Below, piece by piece: positions 5,413 through 8,653 of a stretch of 8,653 nucleotides of DNA. The stretch is from Streptosporangiaceae bacterium. Lineage in GTDB: Bacteria > Actinomycetota > Actinomycetes > Streptosporangiales > Streptosporangiaceae. The notes under the pieces are model-generated. The model was not told the DNA's origin. It was given only the letters and a program-made list of their open reading frames with translations, and did no database searches. The stretch spans positions 1 to 8,653 of the forward strand of contig JASHTQ010000033.1 in NCBI GenBank assembly GCA_030040475.1. Direction: 5' to 3'. Within the stretch, counting starts at the first letter, position 1. Each line of letters opens with the position of its first letter. Position numbers and translations under genes: made by a program.

Positions 5413-6429
5413 ATGCGCGAGATTTACCTGACGTACCTGAACCGGGCGGATGTCGAGGCCGCCGCGCTGACCGATGCGGAGATCCTCGCGACGATCGAGG
5501 GCAGCCTCGCGATGCAGGGGCGCGGCGAGACCGTGATCGAGCCGCGGACCCACCTGGAGCCGAAGTCGGGGGTGGCAGGGCACTTCAACGTGCTGCGGGG
5601 CTGGATCGGCGGCGGACCCGGCGGCGGACCCGGTGTGGCCGGGGTGAAGGTCATCGGGGACTTCGTCGAGAACTACCGGCTGGACCTGCCCTCGGAGCTC
5701 GGGCTGCTGTGCCTGTTCGACCCGCGAACCGGAGCCCCGACCGCCGTCCTGGACGGGAGCGGCATCACCGAGGTACGGACCGGCGCGGTGACGGCGGTCG
5801 GCGCGAAGTACCTGGCGCCGCGGGGCGCCAGGATCCTCGGGCACGTCGGGGCGCGCGGCACCGCCTACTGGAACGTGCGGCTGCTCGACTCGCTGTTCGG
5901 TTTCGAGACGATCCGGGTGCACTCGCGCCGTCCGGACAGCCGCGAGGACTTCGCCCGGCGGCTGTCTCGCGACCTCGGCAAGGAGGTCATCGCGACGGCA
6001 GACTGGCGATCGTGCGTGCAGGACGCGGACATCGTCGTCGAGGCCTCCAGGCTCGCTGCGCCGTCGCCGATGTTGCGGACGGCGTGGATCAAGCCGGGAT
6101 CCCTGGTGATCCCGTACGGGACGATGAGCGCCGTGGAGCTGTCCCTCACCGACGTCATGTCGAAGATCGTGGTCGACGACTGGGGCCAGTGCGCGACAGG
6201 GAAGTTCGGGGCGCTGCGCGCGCACGTCGAGGCGGGCAAGCTGACGCAGGCCGTGCTGCACGCCGAACTCGGGCAGATCGTCGCCGGGCTGCGGCCGGGC
6301 CGGGAGGACGAGTCGGAGACGATCCTGTTCTGGCACCGCGGGCTGTCGCTCTCGGACATCGCGCTCGGTCATGCGATCTTGGCCAAGGCCGCCGCGGTGG
6401 GCGTGGGGCAGAGGCTGCGGTACGCATGA
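5413..6429 (+). CDS. Ornithine cyclodeaminase / mu-crystallin family protein
   Basis: A 338-residue member of the ornithine cyclodeaminase/mu-crystallin family (amino-acid cyclodeaminases, imine reductases and amino-acid dehydrogenases using NAD(P)). Conserved elements are GHFNVLRGW (56-64), GVKVIGDF with Lys79 (substrate Lys), TEVRTGAVTAVGAKYLAP with Arg122, a Rossmann region at 141-171 ending IRVHSRRP, DADIVVEAS, and VVDDW with Asp255/256, the position of the catalytic Asp. The dinucleotide glycine motif is odd: GHVGARGTAYWN, with Arg147 where the second Gly normally sits. Residues 66-74 are a GGGPGGGPG insertion from a 12-base tandem repeat. I choose ATG 5413 over GTG 5392 because the family N-terminus begins near 'IYLTYLNRADV' and a -10 box lies between them. 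Its stop overlaps the next start as ATGA. True ornithine cyclodeaminase activity is not implied. Confidence 0.85.
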   Translation: MREIYLTYLNRADVEAAALTDAEILATIEGSLAMQGRGETVIEPRTHLEPKSGVAGHFNVLRGWIGGGPGGGPGVAGVKVIGDFVENYRLDLPSELGLLCLFDPRTGAPTAVLDGSGITEVRTGAVTAVGAKYLAPRGARILGHVGARGTAYWNVRLLDSLFGFETIRVHSRRPDSREDFARRLSRDLGKEVIATADWRSCVQDADIVVEASRLAAPSPMLRTAWIKPGSLVIPYGTMSAVELSLTDVMSKIVVDDWGQCATGKFGALRAHVEAGKLTQAVLHAELGQIVAGLRPGREDESETILFWHRGLSLSDIALGHAILAKAAAVGVGQRLRYA

Positions 6430-7976
6430 GCGAGCCGGTGTTCGCGCTCGGCTCGGCGCGGCTGACGGTGGCCGACGTGGTGCGGGCGTCGCGCGGCCCG
6501 GTTCGCCTCGCGCTCACCGCGCAGGCCAGGGCGCGGATGGAGGCGGCCAGGGCGGTCGTCGACGCGCACCTGGCCAGCGAGACGCCCGTGTACGGCCTGA
6601 ACACCGGGCTGGGTGCCAACGTCGGGTACCGGGTCGGGCGCGATGCGATTCCTGGGTTCCAGGAGCAGCTGATACGCGGCCGGGTGATCGGCGTCGGCGA
6701 CCTGCTGCCGGTGCAGACGTGCCGTGCCGCCCTGTTCTGCCGCACGGCGGGGCTCGCGCTCGGCGGCGCGGGCATCTCGCTCGACGTGCACGAGCTGATG
6801 ATGGCGATGCTCTCGCGCGACGTGACGCCGGCGATCCCGTCCCGCGGCTCGATCGGCGCCGGCGATCTCGGCCTGATGGCGAGCATCGCGGCCGTGCTGA
6901 TCGGGCGCGGCCAGGCGGTCCACGCCGGCCGGCTGCTGCCCGGCGGCGACGCGCTTGCCGCCGCCGGGCTGCGGCCGGTCACCCTCGGCGCCAAGGACGG
7001 GCTGGCGCTCGCCAACGCCTCGGCGGTCACCGCCGCGATGGCGTCGCTCGCGCTCGACGCCGCGTCTGCGCTGCTGCGGGTCCACGTGGCGGTGGCCGGC
7101 TTCGCCTGTGACGGCTACGCGGCCAACCCGCGCATCTTCGACGCCAGGCTCGCCGACGCCCGGCCGGCCCGGGGGCAGCAGGACGCGGCCGCGCTGTACC
7201 GCCGGGCGCTCGAGGGAAGCAGCCTGCACGCGGCGGGGGCCGCAAGGAGCGTGCAGGACGCGCTCAGTTTCCGCACGCTGGCGCAGGTCACGGGGACCGC
7301 GCTGGCCGCGTTCGCGGATGCTCGCGACGCGGTAGAGACGGAGCTGAACTCGGCGGCCGACAACCCGCTTGTCCTCGTCGAGACCGGCGAGATCTACTCC
7401 TCGGCCAACTTCCACACCCCGGCGATCGCGCTGGCCTTTGACGCCCTCGCCATCGCCCTGAGTTACGTCGCGACGGCCTGCGCCTACCGGTCGATCAAGC
7501 TCATGACCGGCAGGCTGACCGGGCTGCCCGACTACCTCACCCCGGTCGGCGGGGCGTCGGCGGGCTTCGTTCCGCTGCAGAAGACGATCTCCGCGCTGGC
7601 CGCCGAGATCCGGCTGAAGGCGTACCCGGCCAGCCTGGATGCCATCCCGGTGTCGGACGCCGTCGAGGACCTGGCGCCGCAGACGCCGCTGGTCGTCGGG
7701 AAGCTCGGCGAGCAGCTCGACGCGCTGCGCTGGCTGATCTCGATCGAGGCGCTGGTGGCGGCGCAGGCCTGGGACCTTCGGGTCGCCCGGGCCGGCGCCC
7801 GGGTCGGCGAGGCGCGGCTGGGACGGGCCGGGCGCGAGCTCGAGCCGATCGTGCGGTCGGCGGCGGCGTTCCTGGACGAGGACCGGGAGACCGGCCCCGA
7901 CGTGACGGCGGTGCACGAGGCGTTGTGGAGCGAGCAGGCGATCGCCGCGGTTGACGGCATCTTCGGCGACGTCTAG
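6426..7976 (+). CDS. HAL/PAL-family ammonia-lyase homologue lacking the MIO serine
   Basis: A 516-residue protein, the usual length for bacterial histidine ammonia-lyase, and clearly of that fold. It has VYGLNTGLG with Tyr56 (HutH Tyr53), KDGLALANAS with Asn197 (HutH Asn195), VQDALSFR with Gln277 and Arg283, SSANFH at 326-330, and VED with Glu414. The cofactor loop, however, reads RGSIGAGDLG (140-149). Family members have GSxGASGDL, where Ala-Ser-Gly cyclises to the MIO electrophile; here Ala145 is directly followed by Gly146, so the Ser is deleted in frame. Tyr280 of HutH is Leu280, and the HutH His83 position is Arg86. Conventional MIO-dependent ammonia elimination therefore seems impossible. 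The ATG overlaps the cyclodeaminase stop (ATGA), so the two are coupled. It may be a different lyase, a binding protein or an inactive partner. The homology is sure, the activity unknown. Confidence 0.9.
   Translation: MSEPVFALGSARLTVADVVRASRGPVRLALTAQARARMEAARAVVDAHLASETPVYGLNTGLGANVGYRVGRDAIPGFQEQLIRGRVIGVGDLLPVQTCRAALFCRTAGLALGGAGISLDVHELMMAMLSRDVTPAIPSRGSIGAGDLGLMASIAAVLIGRGQAVHAGRLLPGGDALAAAGLRPVTLGAKDGLALANASAVTAAMASLALDAASALLRVHVAVAGFACDGYAANPRIFDARLADARPARGQQDAAALYRRALEGSSLHAAGAARSVQDALSFRTLAQVTGTALAAFADARDAVETELNSAADNPLVLVETGEIYSSANFHTPAIALAFDALAIALSYVATACAYRSIKLMTGRLTGLPDYLTPVGGASAGFVPLQKTISALAAEIRLKAYPASLDAIPVSDAVEDLAPQTPLVVGKLGEQLDALRWLISIEALVAAQAWDLRVARAGARVGEARLGRAGRELEPIVRSAAAFLDEDRETGPDVTAVHEALWSEQAIAAVDGIFGDV
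7973..7976. other. CTAG shared by two convergent stop codons
   Basis: The palindrome CTAG supplies TAG to the plus-strand lyase (7974-7976) and TAG to the minus-strand HNH gene (7975-7973). There is no room for an intergenic terminator between the two genes, so their transcripts must overlap. Confidence 0.95.
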
Positions 7977-8653
7977 CCCTCGTACTTGGTGGGGGTCGTC
8001 GTGTAGGTGCGTCCGGCGGGGGTGCGCCAGCCGAGGACTCCCGGTTCTGGCTGTTCTAGCGTCCAGCCCGCTGCCTGCTTGGTCCGGTGATGGTGGCGGC
8101 ACAGGGGGGCCAGGTCGCATGGGCAGGTCAGTCCGCCCAGGTGCCAGGGGATGGTGTGGTCCAGGTCGCAGCGGTCGGCCGGACGGCCGCAGCCTGGCGC
8201 GGCGCACCGGGCGGTGCGGGCGGTGACCAGGTGGGCGAGCTTGCGGCTGGGCCGGTAGCGGTCCTCGGCCTGGGCGTGGTCGCACGGGCCGCGGATCACC
8301 GGGGTGAGGGCGAACCGGGAGAGGTTCGGGGGCAAGGGGTGCCGGCCGGGCGCGCAGCCGTGCGCGGCGGCGGTCCCGTCGGGGTTCAGCACGGTCAGGC
8401 ACCACCGGGTCCGCGGGTGCCGGGCGGCGGCGGCGATCAGGGTCCTGGTGTCCTCGGCGTCCAGCAGGCCGAACCCGCCCACCTCGCCCGGCGCGCAGGA
8501 CCGCCCGTCGATCGTGTCGGACGGCACGGTGATGGTGATCAGCGCCGCGACGCCGGGATCGCTGCCGCCGTCTTGCGGGCCGGCTGACTGGCCGGCTGAC
8601 TGGCCGCAGTGCGGGCCGGGCGGGGCACAGCGGGCGGTGCGGCTGTCGCGCTC
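7973..8653 (-). CDS. DUF222/13E12-type HNH endonuclease, C-terminal 226 residues (runs off right edge)
   Basis: The frame is open to the right edge, so the start and most of the DUF222 domain lie outside. A GTG at 8527 is internal: the 42 codons before it keep family character, ending ALITITVPSDTI, and continue into GEVGGFGLLDAEDTR. The C-terminal HNH part shows RCAAPGCGRPADRCDLDHTIPWH, then CPCDLAPLCRHHH, then GWRTPAGRTY. It holds the zinc-type cysteines, the DH of the motif and the final histidines. The middle Asn usual for HNH (CNLAPLC) is Asp here. These proteins occur in many copies in actinobacterial genomes, and their biological role is uncertain; some are thought to be mobile or selfish. 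It converges on the lyase gene with overlapping stops. The function is predicted DNA cleavage only. Confidence 0.88.
   Translation of the reverse strand, partial: ERDSRTARCAPPGPHCGQSAGQSAGPQDGGSDPGVAALITITVPSDTIDGRSCAPGEVGGFGLLDAEDTRTLIAAAARHPRTRWCLTVLNPDGTAAAHGCAPGRHPLPPNLSRFALTPVIRGPCDHAQAEDRYRPSRKLAHLVTARTARCAAPGCGRPADRCDLDHTIPWHLGGLTCPCDLAPLCRHHHRTKQAAGWTLEQPEPGVLGWRTPAGRTYTTTPTKYEG
8582..8605 (-). repeat. Two copies of a 12-base tandem repeat in the HNH gene
   Basis: GGCTGACTGGCC occurs twice in a row and encodes most of a GQSAGQSAG linker on the minus strand, in the variable region between the DUF222 part and the ALITITVP strand. The copies are identical, suggesting recent slippage. 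Confidence 0.8.

Noticed and set aside
5709..7976. Possible fusion of cyclodeaminase and lyase in one frame starting at 5709
   Set aside because: The first about 240 codons of that frame are out-of-frame translation of the cyclodeaminase gene. The true lyase starts at the ATG at 6426.
5413..7976. Histidine utilisation (hut) operon
   Set aside because: No urocanase, imidazolonepropionase or formiminoglutamase genes are present, and the lyase lacks the MIO serine.
6369..8405. 678-codon minus-strand open frame across the lyase and HNH genes
   Set aside because: It crosses two supported genes on different strands, and its product is basic and low in complexity with no recognisable domain.

Overview
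This is a gene-dense, very GC-rich window with strong third-position G/C bias, overlapping start/stop codons and candidate leaderless starts. It also carries a DUF222/13E12-type HNH endonuclease gene. Together these point to an actinomycete (Actinomycetota); the order cannot be fixed from the sequence, though a Streptosporangiales- or Frankia-like soil actinomycete would fit. I see no tRNA, rRNA, insertion sequence, CRISPR array or convincing intrinsic terminator. No stretch longer than about 110 bases lacks a gene.

Left part, minus strand (3510 down to 1): a tight four-gene operon. It reads ATP-grasp ligase (2287-3510), S51/class-I-amidotransferase-like Ser hydrolase with an added helical domain (1352-2290), Fes/enterochelin-esterase-like alpha/beta hydrolase (183-1355), and a second short esterase-type alpha/beta hydrolase that runs off the left edge (1-169). 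The first three genes are joined by GTGA and ATGA overlaps, and the fourth follows after 13 bases. A ligase that makes amide or peptide bonds, a peptidase-like hydrolase and two esterases suggest a system that builds and breaks down, or trims, a small amide- or ester-linked metabolite. The substrate is unknown.

Middle, plus strand (3616-5357), divergent from the first operon: a membrane protein with seven WD40 repeats between two transmembrane segments. It overlaps by 31 bases a small membrane-anchored coiled-coil protein with a proline-rich, collagen-like tail. The predicted topology puts the propeller outside the membrane and the coiled coil inside.

Right part, plus strand (5413-7976): a translationally coupled pair, an ornithine cyclodeaminase/mu-crystallin family protein followed by a histidine/phenylalanine ammonia-lyase (HAL/PAL) family protein. 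Both carry altered key motifs. The lyase has lost the serine of the Ala-Ser-Gly triad that normally forms the MIO cofactor, and a catalytic Tyr position is Leu. The cyclodeaminase-like protein has an Arg in its dinucleotide glycine motif. This pair is the most unusual chemistry in the window.

Right edge, minus strand (7973-8653): the C-terminal part of a DUF222-HNH endonuclease. It meets the lyase tail-to-tail, and both stop codons share one CTAG tetranucleotide.
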